Below are positions 46,330 to 54,379 of a DNA stretch of 64,000 nt, piece by piece. The notes under the pieces are model-generated. The model did no database searches. It worked only from the letters and a program-made list of their open reading frames with translations, and was not told the origin of the DNA. The DNA is taken from the NCBI RefSeq assembly GCF_012317045.1, contig NZ_CP051154.1, positions 2,232,001-2,296,000 on the forward strand. Direction: 5' to 3'. Position numbers and translations under genes: made by a program. The DNA is from Leifsonia sp. PS1209 (GTDB lineage: Bacteria; Actinomycetota; Actinomycetes; Actinomycetales; Microbacteriaceae). How positions within the stretch are numbered: position 1 is the first letter of the stretch; the number at the start of each line of letters is the position of its first letter.

Positions 46330-47670
46330 TCAGCGCCCGCGCACGATCCTGCGCAGCTTCGCCAGCCGTGCGGACACGTCCCGCTCGTTGCCGTGCTCGG
46401 TCGGTGCGTAGTACGTCGCATCCCGGAGTTCGTCGGGGAGGTACTGCTGCTGCAGCACGCCGAGGGCGTCGTCGTGCGGGTACTTGTATCCCTTGCCGTG
46501 GCCGAGCCGCTTCGCGCCCGGGTAGTGCGCGTCGCGCAGATGCTTGGGCACGCGCCCGATGCGGCCGGCGCGCACGTCGGCGATCGCCGCATCCAGTGCC
46601 ATGTACGCGGCGTTGGACTTCGGAGCCGTCGCCAGGTGCACGACAGCCTGCGCCAACGGGATGCGCCCCTCCGGCATCCCGATCAGCTGCACGGCGTCCG
46701 CCGCCGCCACCGCGACCACGAGCGCCTGCGGGTCTGCCAGGCCGATGTCCTCCGACGCCAGGATGATGATGCGCCTGGCGATGAAGCGCGGGTCCTCCCC
46801 CGCCTCGATCATGCGCGCGAGGTAGTGCAGGGAGGCGTCGACGTCCGAACCGCGCACCGACTTGATGAATGCGCTGATCACGTCGTAGTGCTCGTCGCCG
46901 TTCCTGTCGTAGCGCAGCAGAGCCCTGTCGACCGCCTGGGCGACGAGTTCGGCCGTGATCACCGGCTTCTTCTTCGACGTGGCCGGGGTCGACGACGCCG
47001 CGCTCACGGACGCGGCTTCGAGCGCGGTGAGCGCGCGTCGCGCATCCCCGGACGCCAGCCGGACGATCGCCGCCCGCGCCTCCGCGTCGAGCGTGTAGTG
47101 CCCGCCGAGACCGCGATCGTCGGCGACGGCCCTGTCGATGACCGTGCCGAGGTCGTCGTCGCTGAGAGTCTCCAGAGTCAGGAGGAGCGAACGGGACAGC
47201 AGCGGCGAGATGACGGAGAACGACGGGTTCTCGGTCGTGGCCGCCACGAGGATGACCCAGCCGTTCTCGACGCCGGGGAGCAGCGCATCCTGCTGCGCCT
47301 TGGTGAAGCGGTGGATCTCGTCCAGGAACAGCACGGTGGAGACGCCGTAGAGGTCGCGGGTGGAGAGCGCCTCGTCCATCACCAGGCGCACGTCTTTGAC
47401 CCCGGCGGTCACCGCGGACAGTTCGACGAACCGGCGGCCGGACGAGTGTGCGATGGCCTGCGCCAGCGTGGTCTTGCCCGTGCCGGGAGGACCCCAGAGG
47501 ATGACGGACACCGAGCCGGTCTCCCCGCTCTGGTCGGACGCCAGGCTGACCAGCGGCGATCCCGGGCGCAGCAGGTGCTTCTGCCCGGCCACCTCGTCGA
47601 GCGACTTCGGCCTCATCCGCACAGCGAGAGGCGTCGCTCCGGTGCGGAGCCCAGGTTGCACGTCGACCAC
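46330..47670 (-). CDS. rarA: Replication-associated recombination ATPase RarA (MgsA)
   Basis: AAA+ clamp-loader-like ATPase acting at stalled replication forks. The 446-aa protein has Walker [11 protein letters not shown] (about 59-68), Walker [11 protein letters not shown], sensor-1 AATTENPSF, arginine-finger region [10 protein letters not shown], and the RarA-specific C-terminal part ([62 protein letters not shown]). GTG start. Divergent from the cyclophilin gene. Confidence 0.95.
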   Translation of the reverse strand: MVDVQPGLRTGATPLAVRMRPKSLDEVAGQKHLLRPGSPLVSLASDQSGETGSVSVILWGPPGTGKTTLAQAIAHSSGRRFVELSAVTAGVKDVRLVMDEALSTRDLYGVSTVLFLDEIHRFTKAQQDALLPGVENGWVILVAATTENPSFSVISPLLSRSLLLTLETLSDDDLGTVIDRAVADDRGLGGHYTLDAEARAAIVRLASGDARRALTALEAASVSAASSTPATSKKKPVITAELVAQAVDRALLRYDRNGDEHYDVISAFIKSVRGSDVDASLHYLARMIEAGEDPRFIARRIIILASEDIGLADPQALVVAVAAADAVQLIGMPEGRIPLAQAVVHLATAPKSNAAYMALDAAIADVRAGRIGRVPKHLRDAHYPGAKRLGHGKGYKYPHDDALGVLQQQYLPDELRDATYYAPTEHGNERDVSARLAKLRRIVRGR

Positions 47671-47717
47671 CTGACCAGGCTAGTCGCTCCCACCGACACT
47701 CCCACCGACACTCCCGC

Positions 47718-47751
47718 CGCCGCTCCCCTGCCGCCGAACCTGGGAGCGGCG
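47718..47751. other. 10-bp perfect inverted repeat in the rarA/cyclophilin divergent region
   Basis: CGCCGCTCCC (47718-47727) and GGGAGCGGCG (47742-47751) are exact reverse complements with a 14-base centre. The right arm ends 3 bp before the putative -35 of the plus-strand gene. An operator or a cruciform-prone element are both possible. Confidence 0.55.
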
Positions 47752-47754
47752 ACT

Positions 47755-47783
47755 TTGCCGCTCAGAGGCGGGTCCAATAGGGT
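47755..47783 (+). promoter_or_regulatory. Putative promoter of the cyclophilin gene
   Basis: TTGCCG (47755-47760) and TAGGGT (47778-47783) are separated by 17 bp, the spacing expected for the housekeeping sigma factor. The start codon lies about 70 bp downstream. Confidence 0.45.
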
Positions 47784-47853
47784 TCATCCTGATCCTCGGG
47801 CGTTGCGCGACGGGTCGAGTATTTCGCACGACGGCGCGCTCCGGAGGACACAC

Positions 47854-48627
47854 GTGGCACCAAGCAAGCAGAACGACCGCGAAGCCAGGCAGGCACGGGA
47901 GCGGTTGCGCGCGTATCAGGCGCGGCAGACCGTCCACGAAAAGAAGGTCAAGCGGCGCGTCAGCGACAACTGGATCGCCGGCGTCGCCGTGCTGATCGTC
48001 GTCGTCCTCGCCATCGGAACGCAGCTCCTCTTCTTCGCGAAGCCCGGCACGCCGACCGCCTCCGGCTCCCCGTCGCCGTCCGCGTCCTCCGCCGCCCTCA
48101 CGCTTCCGCCGAAGACGCTCGCCGAGGACCGCACCTGGACGGGCACGATGACGATCAACGGCATCCCGCTCGGCGTCGAGCTCGACGGCGCGAAGGCACC
48201 CCAGGCCGTCGCGTCGACCATCGCGCTCACCCAGAAGAAGTTCTACGACGGCCTCACCTGCCACCGCCTCACCAACGGCGGCTTCTACGTGCTGCAGTGC
48301 GGCGACCCGAAGGGCGACGGAAGCGGCGGCCCCGGATACTCGTACGGCCCGATCGAGAACGCGCCGAAGGACGACAAGTACCCGGCGGGCACGATCGCGA
48401 TGGCCAGGCAGAGCAACAACGCCAGCAGCCAGGGAAGCCAGTTCTTCATCGTCTACAAGGACACGACGATCGGCTCGGACAGCGCGGGCGGATACACCGT
48501 GATCGGCAAAGTCACGAGCGGTCTCGACACCCTGATCTCGGACGTCGCCGACAAGGGAACGGCCAACGGACAATCCGACGGAAAGCCGGCGGTCGCCACG
48601 AAGATCGACAGCTTCACCGTGAAGTGA
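47854..48627 (+). CDS. Membrane-anchored peptidyl-prolyl cis-trans isomerase (cyclophilin)
   Basis: A 257-aa protein starting at a GTG (47854) with GGAGGA upstream. A highly basic cytoplasmic N-tail (MAPSKQNDREARQARERLRA) is followed by a membrane helix at about 40-62, a Ser/Pro linker, and a cyclophilin domain (about 95-257): FYDGLTCHRLTNGGFYVLQCGDP, GYSYGPIENAPKDDKYPAGTIAMAR and GSQFFIVYKDT. The catalytic-loop Arg is present in CHRL. It should fold proteins outside the membrane. Similar proteins lie next to relA in mycobacteria (PpiB type). Confidence 0.92.
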   Translation: MAPSKQNDREARQARERLRAYQARQTVHEKKVKRRVSDNWIAGVAVLIVVVLAIGTQLLFFAKPGTPTASGSPSPSASSAALTLPPKTLAEDRTWTGTMTINGIPLGVELDGAKAPQAVASTIALTQKKFYDGLTCHRLTNGGFYVLQCGDPKGDGSGGPGYSYGPIENAPKDDKYPAGTIAMARQSNNASSQGSQFFIVYKDTTIGSDSAGGYTVIGKVTSGLDTLISDVADKGTANGQSDGKPAVATKIDSFTVK

Positions 48628-48648
48628 CGCACGAGGGCGGGCCGACGG

Positions 48649-48677
48649 CTGCACGCCGCGCCCTCGTGCAATAGGCT
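48649..48677 (+). promoter_or_regulatory. Putative promoter of the DUF349 gene
   Basis: CTGCAC (48649-48654) and TAGGCT (48672-48677) with 17-bp spacing lie in the 106-bp gap after the cyclophilin gene. The -10 resembles that of the preceding gene (both preceded by CAA); the -35 is poor. Confidence 0.33.
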
Positions 48678-48733
48678 ATTTCGCAACCGTGGGGCGTTCT
48701 GCGCCCGCACCGCACATCAGCAAGGTGAGGCTC

Positions 48734-49963
48734 TTGGCTACAACTGATCAGCAACCGTGGGGTCGTGTCGATGAGACCGGCACCGTCTTCGTCCGCGAGG
48801 GTGAGAGCGAGCGGGCCGTCGGCCAGTACCCCGACGGAACTCCCGAGGAGGCGCTCGCGTACTTCGAGCGCAAGTTCACCGACCTCGCCGGTCAGGTGAC
48901 GCTCCTCGAGCAGCGCGCCCGTCGCGGAGCCCCGGCCTCCGACATCGCCAAGGCCGTCGCGACCCTCCGCACCACCATCGACGGTGCGAACGCCGTCGGA
49001 GACCTCGCCTCCCTCGCCACCCGGCTGGATGCGCTCGGCGGCACCGTCGAAGAGCTCACCGAGCAGCAGACCGCAGAGGCCAAGGCCGCTGTCGAGCAGG
49101 CCGTCGCGGAGCGCACCGCCATCGTCGAGGAGGCAGAAGCCCTCGCCGCCGAAGATCCGGCCCGTACGCAGTGGAAGCAGACGACGGCAGCACTGGATGC
49201 ACTGTTCGCCCGCTGGCAGAGCCACCAGCACGACGGTCCCCGCATCCCCAAGAACGAGGCCAACGAGCTGTGGAAGCGGTTCCGCGCCGCCCGCTCCACC
49301 ATCGAGCACAACCGCAAGGCCTTCTTCGCCGAGCTGGACAACCAGCACCGCGACGTGCGTGCCCGCAAGACGGCGCTCATCGAGCAGGCGGAGGCGCTCA
49401 TCCCGCGCGGTGCCGACGGCGTGCCGGAGTACCGCCAGCTGCTCGACCAGTGGAAGCTCGCCGGTCGTGCAGGCAAGCGCAACGACGACGCGCTGTGGGC
49501 GCGCTTCAAGGCGGCCGGCGACGCCATCTACTCCGCGAAGGCGGAAGTGGATGCGCGCGACAACGTCGAGTACGAAGCCAACCTCCAGCTCAAGCTGGCC
49601 CTCCTCGACGAGGCGGAGCCGCTGCTGAAGGCCACGAACCGCGAGTCCGCCCGCAACGCACTGGTCTCCATCCAGCAGCGCTGGGACGAGATCGGCCGCG
49701 TGCCGCGCGAGCAGGTGCGTCCGATCGAAGACCGTCTGCGCAAGGTCGAGGCCGCCGTCCGCAAGCTGGACGAAGAGCACTGGGAGAAGAACAACCCGGA
49801 GAAGAAGGCCCGCTCCGAGGGTCTGGCGAGCCAGCTCAACGCCGCCATCGCCAAGCTCGAGCAGGAGCTCGACGACGCGAAGGCGAGCGGCGACGCACGC
49901 AAGGTGAAGGAAGCGCAGGAGGCGCTCGACGCCAGGAAGATCTGGCTCGACGCCCTCGGCTAA
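48734..49963 (+). CDS. DUF349 coiled-coil protein
   Basis: A 409-aa, highly charged, helix-rich protein. I start at the TTG at 48734, six bases after AAGGTG, giving the N-terminus TTDQQPWGRVDETGTVFVREGE; longer in-frame readings from 48689 lack an SD. Several DUF349-type repeats of about 70 residues are visible, each with a W-x-x-x-G/A-R pattern: RTQWKQTTAALDALFARWQS, ELWKRFRAARSTIEHNRKAFF, YRQLLDQWKLAGRAGKRNDDALWARFKAAGD, and QQRWDEIGRVPREQVRPIEDRLR. The C-terminus is a Lys/Glu coiled coil. Function unknown in actinobacteria. A strong terminator follows. Confidence 0.88.
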   Translation: MATTDQQPWGRVDETGTVFVREGESERAVGQYPDGTPEEALAYFERKFTDLAGQVTLLEQRARRGAPASDIAKAVATLRTTIDGANAVGDLASLATRLDALGGTVEELTEQQTAEAKAAVEQAVAERTAIVEEAEALAAEDPARTQWKQTTAALDALFARWQSHQHDGPRIPKNEANELWKRFRAARSTIEHNRKAFFAELDNQHRDVRARKTALIEQAEALIPRGADGVPEYRQLLDQWKLAGRAGKRNDDALWARFKAAGDAIYSAKAEVDARDNVEYEANLQLKLALLDEAEPLLKATNRESARNALVSIQQRWDEIGRVPREQVRPIEDRLRKVEAAVRKLDEEHWEKNNPEKKARSEGLASQLNAAIAKLEQELDDAKASGDARKVKEAQEALDARKIWLDALG

Positions 49964-49980
49964 TCCGCCGAGTTCTTCAC

Positions 49981-50021
49981 AGGCCGCCGAATCTGCACAG
50001 ATTCGGCGGCCTGAGTCTTTT
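49981..50021 (+). terminator. Intrinsic terminator after the DUF349 gene
   Basis: A perfect 13-bp stem (49981-49993 with 50000-50012), a 6-base loop, and GAGTCTTTT directly after it. This is the clearest rho-independent terminator in the window. Confidence 0.9.
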
Positions 50022-50049
50022 CCGCGTCCCTCCACCGCACAGTGGATGC

Positions 50050-50688
50050 ATGACAGCACTCCTCCCCCGCCTCCTCGGTCCCGACGTCCTCCCTCTCGCC
50101 GAACTGATGGCGCTCTGCCTCGACGGCCAGCTCTACCGGGTGGGCGATTCGTTCGCCACGCTCGACACTCCGGAGTCCGCGGAGCTGCGCGCCCACGCGT
50201 TCACCGCGCAAGCCCCGCCGTACGTGATCGCCGACAGGGGCACGGCGGCGTGGATCCACGGGGCGCGCGCCTCTCCGCCCGCCCGCCTGCAGGTGTGCGT
50301 CGACACGCGCAACCGCGGAGGGCGCATCCCGACGGAATTCGACAGCAGGCAGTCGACGTTCGCGCGCGGCGACGTTGAGCGCGTCGGCGCTGCGCGGGTC
50401 ACGTCACCGGAGCGCACGGCGCTCGACCTGATCTGCGCCGACGGACGGTTCCCGCCAGACACCGCAGCGCAGGTGCGCCACCTGCTCGGCATCTCCGGCG
50501 TCTCCGTGGCCGCCCTCCGCTCCCGGATGCGCGCATCACCGCGCTGGGGCGCCCGCCGCTCCCTGGCGCGCGTCGACCGCCTCACCGCCCTGGCCGAGTT
50601 CGCCGTGCGGCCTCGGCGTCGTGCCCAGACGGCTCCGACGGCCCAGACAGCCCTGACCGCTCCGCGTCTCGCGGTCAGCCCGCGCTGA
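50050..50688 (+). CDS. Hypothetical protein resembling AbiEi-type antitoxins
   Basis: A 212-aa protein starting at the ATG at 50050. The segments YVIADRGTAAWIHGAR, RLQVCVDTRNRGGRIP and especially VTSPERTALDLIC recall the AbiEi-type antitoxin or nuclease-like family frequent in Microbacteriaceae. The N-terminal winged-helix-like part is weak, and the C-terminus has a repetitive Ala/Thr/Gln tail (TAPTAQTALTA). No AbiEii toxin lies beside it, so it would be an orphan. Its last 14 nt overlap the end of relA on the other strand. Family assignment is tentative; it is bounded upstream by a strong terminator, so it needs its own promoter. Confidence 0.6.
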   Translation: MTALLPRLLGPDVLPLAELMALCLDGQLYRVGDSFATLDTPESAELRAHAFTAQAPPYVIADRGTAAWIHGARASPPARLQVCVDTRNRGGRIPTEFDSRQSTFARGDVERVGAARVTSPERTALDLICADGRFPPDTAAQVRHLLGISGVSVAALRSRMRASPRWGARRSLARVDRLTALAEFAVRPRRRAQTAPTAQTALTAPRLAVSPR

Positions 50689-52927
50689 CCCGGTAGACGT
50701 CGTAGACGGCGTCGATGCGTCGCACGGCGTTCAGCACCCGGTCGAGGTGGGTGGTGTCACCCATCTCGAACACGAACCTGCTGAGCGCGAGGCGGTTGCT
50801 CGACGTCGTCACCGTCGCAGAAAGGATGTTCACATGATGCTCGGACAGCACGCGCGTCACATCGGAGAGCAGGCCGGACCGGTCGAGCGCCTCGACCTGG
50901 ATCTGCACCAGGAACACGCTCTTCGAGCTCGGCGCCCACTCCACGTCGATCATGCGGTCGGGTTCCTGCATCAGCGACTGCACGTTGTGGCAGTTCGACT
51001 GGTGCACGGAGACGCCGGCTCCCCTGGTGATGAATCCGACGATCGGATCGCCGGGCACCGGGGTGCAGCACTTGGCCAGCTTGACCAGGATGTCCGGTGC
51101 GCCGCGCACGAGCACGCCGGAGTCGCTGTCGCGCAGCTTCCGCGAACGCCCCTTGACGGGCAGGTCGATGTCGCCGGCGTCGGACTCCGCCTCGGTCTGC
51201 ACGGAGGCGACGATCTTCTCGATCACCGACTGCGTGGAGACGTGCCCCTCGCCGACGGCCGCGTACAGCGACGAGACGTCGTCGTACTTGAGCAGCGAGG
51301 CCACCTCGATCAGCGAGTCCTGCGACATCAGCTTCTGCAGGGGCAGGTTCTGCTTGCGCATGGCTCGCGCGATCGCGTCCTTGCCCTGCTCGATCGCCTC
51401 GTCGCGGCGCTCCTTGGTGAACCACTGACGGATCTTGTTCCGCGCCCGAGGGCTCTTGACGAAGTTCAGCCAGTCCTGACTCGGACCGGAGTCGGGGTTC
51501 TTCGAGGTGAAGACCTCGACCACATCGCCGGTCGTCAGCGAGCTCTCCAGCGGCACCAGGCGGCCGTTGACCTTCGCACCCATCGTGCGGTGACCCACCT
51601 CGGTGTGCACGGCGTACGCGAAGTCCACCGGGGTCGCACCGGCCGGGAGACCGATCACGCGCCCCTTGGGCGTGAAGACGTAGACCTCTTTGGCGCCGAT
51701 CTCGAAGCGCAGGGAGTCGAGGAACTCGCTCGGGTCCGCGGTCTCCGCCTGCCAGTCCGAGATGTGGGCGAGCCAGGCGAGGTCGGTCTCCGAGCGGGCC
51801 GGCCCCCCGGCGCTCTTGCCGGTGGTCTGCTCCTTGTACTTCCAGTGCGCAGCCACACCGAGCTCCGCGCGCTGGTGCATCTCCTCCGTGCGGATCTGGA
51901 TCTCCACGGGACGGCCCTCCGGACCGACGACCGTGGTGTGCAGCGACTGGTACAGGTTGAACTTGGGGGTGGCGATGTAGTCCTTGAACCGGCCGGGCAT
52001 CGGCGTCCACCTGGCGTGGATCTGGCCGAGCACCGCGTAACAGTCGCGCACCGAGTTGACCAGGATGCGGATGCCGACCAGGTCGTAGATCTCGTCGAAC
52101 TCGCGGCCCCTGACCACCATCTTCTGGTAGATCGAGTAGTACTGCTTCGGGCGGCCGACCACCTTGCCGCGGATCTTGGCGGCCTTCAGGTCGTCGTTGA
52201 TCGCGTCGATGACCTGCTGCACCAGGCGCTCGCGCTCCGGCGTGCGCTGACGCACCAGGCTCTCGATCTCGGCGTACAGCTTCGGGTAGAGCACCGCGAA
52301 CGACAGGTCCTCGAGCTCCCACTTGATCGTCTGGATTCCGAGGCGGTGCGCCAGCGGAGCATAGATCTCCAGCGTCTCCGTCGCCTTGCGGGTGGCGGAG
52401 GCGGCGGGCACGAAGCCCCAGGTGCGCGCGTTGTGCAGGCGGTCTGCCAGCTTGATGATCAGCACGCGGATGTCCTTCGACATCGCGACGATCATCTTGC
52501 GGACGGTCTCGGCCTGGGCGCTGTCGCCGTACTTGACCTTGTCGAGCTTGGTGACGCCGTCGACCAGCATCGCGATCTCGTCGCCGAACGCATCCCGCAG
52601 TTCGTCGAGCGTGTACTCGGTGTCTTCCACCGTGTCGTGCAAGAGCGCGGCGGCGATCGTCTTAGCTCCGATGCCGAGGTCGGCGAGGATCTGCGCGACA
52701 GCGACGGGATGCGTGATGTACGGCTCGCCGGACCGGCGCTTCTGGCCGGAGTGGGCGCGCTCCGCCACGGCGTACGCGCGCTCGATCAGCGAGAGGTCGG
52801 CCTTCGGGTGGTGCAGGCGCACCGTGCGGATCAGGGTGTCGACCGCGCCAGCGGGCTGAGCGCGGGAGAAGATGCGGGGAACGAGACGGCGCAGCGAAGC
52901 GGCCTGTGGTGTCGAAGTATCAACCAT
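50675..52927 (-). CDS. relA: Bifunctional (p)ppGpp synthetase/hydrolase
   Basis: Long RelA/SpoT homologue, 750 aa, controlling the stringent response. The N-terminal HD hydrolase is intact (ITHPVAVAQI with His73, LLHDTVEDTEYT with His97/Asp98, KLADRLHNARTWGF), so both making and breaking of (p)ppGpp are expected. Then the synthetase (KVVGRPKQYYSIYQKMV, DLVGIRILVNSVRDCYAVLG, YQSLHTTVVGPEGRPVEIQIRT), TGS (VYVFTPKGRVIGLPAGATPVDFAYAVHTEVGH), a helical/zinc-finger region with CCTPVPGDPIVGF and a C-terminal ACT domain. GATAAT at 52953-52948 is a possible -10. Confidence 0.96.
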   Translation of the reverse strand: MVDTSTPQAASLRRLVPRIFSRAQPAGAVDTLIRTVRLHHPKADLSLIERAYAVAERAHSGQKRRSGEPYITHPVAVAQILADLGIGAKTIAAALLHDTVEDTEYTLDELRDAFGDEIAMLVDGVTKLDKVKYGDSAQAETVRKMIVAMSKDIRVLIIKLADRLHNARTWGFVPAASATRKATETLEIYAPLAHRLGIQTIKWELEDLSFAVLYPKLYAEIESLVRQRTPERERLVQQVIDAINDDLKAAKIRGKVVGRPKQYYSIYQKMVVRGREFDEIYDLVGIRILVNSVRDCYAVLGQIHARWTPMPGRFKDYIATPKFNLYQSLHTTVVGPEGRPVEIQIRTEEMHQRAELGVAAHWKYKEQTTGKSAGGPARSETDLAWLAHISDWQAETADPSEFLDSLRFEIGAKEVYVFTPKGRVIGLPAGATPVDFAYAVHTEVGHRTMGAKVNGRLVPLESSLTTGDVVEVFTSKNPDSGPSQDWLNFVKSPRARNKIRQWFTKERRDEAIEQGKDAIARAMRKQNLPLQKLMSQDSLIEVASLLKYDDVSSLYAAVGEGHVSTQSVIEKIVASVQTEAESDAGDIDLPVKGRSRKLRDSDSGVLVRGAPDILVKLAKCCTPVPGDPIVGFITRGAGVSVHQSNCHNVQSLMQEPDRMIDVEWAPSSKSVFLVQIQVEALDRSGLLSDVTRVLSEHHVNILSATVTTSSNRLALSRFVFEMGDTTHLDRVLNAVRRIDAVYDVYRVSAG

Positions 52928-52965
52928 GTGCGCGCCTCCTGTCGTCCATTATCGCCGTCCTCGCA

Positions 52966-52983
52966 CCCTGTTCTGACACAGGG
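52966..52983. other. Stem-loop in the rhodanese/relA gap
   Basis: CCCTGT (52966-52971) and ACAGGG (52978-52983) form a 6-bp perfect stem with a 6-base loop. It follows the rhodanese gene and precedes relA in the transcribed direction, so it may be a weak terminator or part of the relA promoter region. Confidence 0.45.
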
Positions 52984-52996
52984 CGGATTCCGGCGG

Positions 52997-53350
52997 TCAG
53001 GCGACCGCCCCCGGCGAGCCGTCGTCGCGCACTACGGGCGCTCCGCTCGCCTGCCAGGCGTACATCCCGCCGGCGACGTTGGCCGTCGGATAGTCCGCAC
53101 GGTTCAACGCATCGGTCGCGAGCCGCGACCGGCCTCCGGAGAGGCAGACCACCAGGATCTGCTGATCCTCCGGCAGCTCGTGCTGGCGCGACTCGATCTC
53201 GTACAGCGGGATGTGGTGAGCGGCGGGTGCGTGCCCGGCCTCCCACTCGTGCGCCTCACGGACATCGAGCAGCCAGGCCGAACCCGACTCGACGAGCTCG
53301 TGCGCGCGCTCGGCGCTCACCTCGTCTTCCGACAGATAAGAACCGCTCAC
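52997..53350 (-). CDS. Single-domain rhodanese-like protein
   Basis: A 117-aa rhodanese homology domain. The active-site loop VVCLSGGRSRLA contains Cys69, which would carry persulfide sulfur. Also present are LLDVREAHEWEAGHAPAAHHIPLYEI and the end motif VAGGMYAWQASGAPV. Starts at a GTG (53350) only 9 nt after secF, so it may share its transcript. The substrate or acceptor is unknown; such stand-alone domains do sulfur transfer or signalling. Confidence 0.92.
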   Translation of the reverse strand: MSGSYLSEDEVSAERAHELVESGSAWLLDVREAHEWEAGHAPAAHHIPLYEIESRQHELPEDQQILVVCLSGGRSRLATDALNRADYPTANVAGGMYAWQASGAPVVRDDGSPGAVA

Positions 53351-53359
53351 GCTCTCCTG

Positions 53360-54379
53360 CTATTCCGCCGCGACCGGCACGGCTTCGGGCTGCACAGCAG
53401 CCTTCGGACGGATGGCGAGCACCTTCTGGTCGTGCTTGCGCACGGCTGCCTCGCCCTCGCGGAACTGCGAGTACATCGGCGCGGCCAGGAAGATGGTCGA
53501 GTACGTGCCGACGATGATGCCGATAAGCAGCGCGAGCGAAATGTCGCGCAGTGTGTCTGCACCGAGCCAGAACGCACCGATGAAGAGGATCGAGGCCACG
53601 GGGAGCACGGCGACGACGGCGGTGTTGATCGAGCGCACCAGGGTCTGGTTCACCGCGAGGTTCACCGACTCCGCGAACGTGCGTCTCGTGAGGTCCATCT
53701 CCTCCTTGGTGTTCTCTCGCACCTTGTCGAACACCACGACGGTGTCGTAGAGCGAGTATCCGAGGATGGTCAGGAAGCCGATCATGGTCGCCGGCGAGAT
53801 CTCGAACCCGACGAGCGCGTAGATGCCCGCCGTGATGATGAGGTCGTGGAACAGCGAGATGATGGCCGACGCCGACATCTTCCAGGTGCGGAAGTACAGC
53901 GCCATCGCAATGAACGCGAGGAGCAGGAACACCACGAGACCCTGGATGGACTGCTGCGTGACGTCGGCGCCCCACGACGGGCCGATGAACGTGGAGGCCA
54001 CCTCGGTGACCGGCACGTCGTACGCCTTCGCCAGCGCGTCGGCGACCTGCTTGGTCTGCGCCTCGGAGAGCTGGTCCGTCTGCACGCGGACGGCGTCCGA
54101 GCCGACGGAGCTCACGTGGGCCACGGCGTCCGGGACGACGCTGGTGAGCGCCTCCTGGGCCTTCGCCTGGTCGGTGGTCTCGACGTTCGTCACCGTGAAC
54201 TGCGAACCGCCGCGGAACTCGATGCTGAAGTTGAAGCCACCCTTGAGCACGGGGATCAGGATGGAGATGATGACCATCGCTGCCGCGATGGCGTACCAGA
54301 TCTTGCGCTTGCCGACGAAGTCGAACGAGCGTGCGCCGGTGTAGAGGTCGTTTCCGAACTTGGTGAGTCGGCTGGCCAT
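53360..54379 (-). CDS. secF: Protein translocase subunit SecF
   Basis: With SecD it helps SecYEG complete protein export using the proton gradient. The 339-aa protein has six membrane helices: the first near residues 27-47, the rest after about 140, plus the extracellular P1-like domain with FNFSIEFRGGSQFTV. Conserved SecDF motifs include SFDFVGKRKIWY, SALVGFEISPATMIGFLTILGYSLYDTVVVFDKVREN-type stretch (residues about 190-230) and LTRRTFAESVNLAVNQTLVRSINT. Start ATG shares one base with the secD stop (TGATG). Ala/Val/Lys-rich C-tail. Confidence 0.96.
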   Translation of the reverse strand: MASRLTKFGNDLYTGARSFDFVGKRKIWYAIAAAMVIISILIPVLKGGFNFSIEFRGGSQFTVTNVETTDQAKAQEALTSVVPDAVAHVSSVGSDAVRVQTDQLSEAQTKQVADALAKAYDVPVTEVASTFIGPSWGADVTQQSIQGLVVFLLLAFIAMALYFRTWKMSASAIISLFHDLIITAGIYALVGFEISPATMIGFLTILGYSLYDTVVVFDKVRENTKEEMDLTRRTFAESVNLAVNQTLVRSINTAVVAVLPVASILFIGAFWLGADTLRDISLALLIGIIVGTYSTIFLAAPMYSQFREGEAAVRKHDQKVLAIRPKAAVQPEAVPVAAE

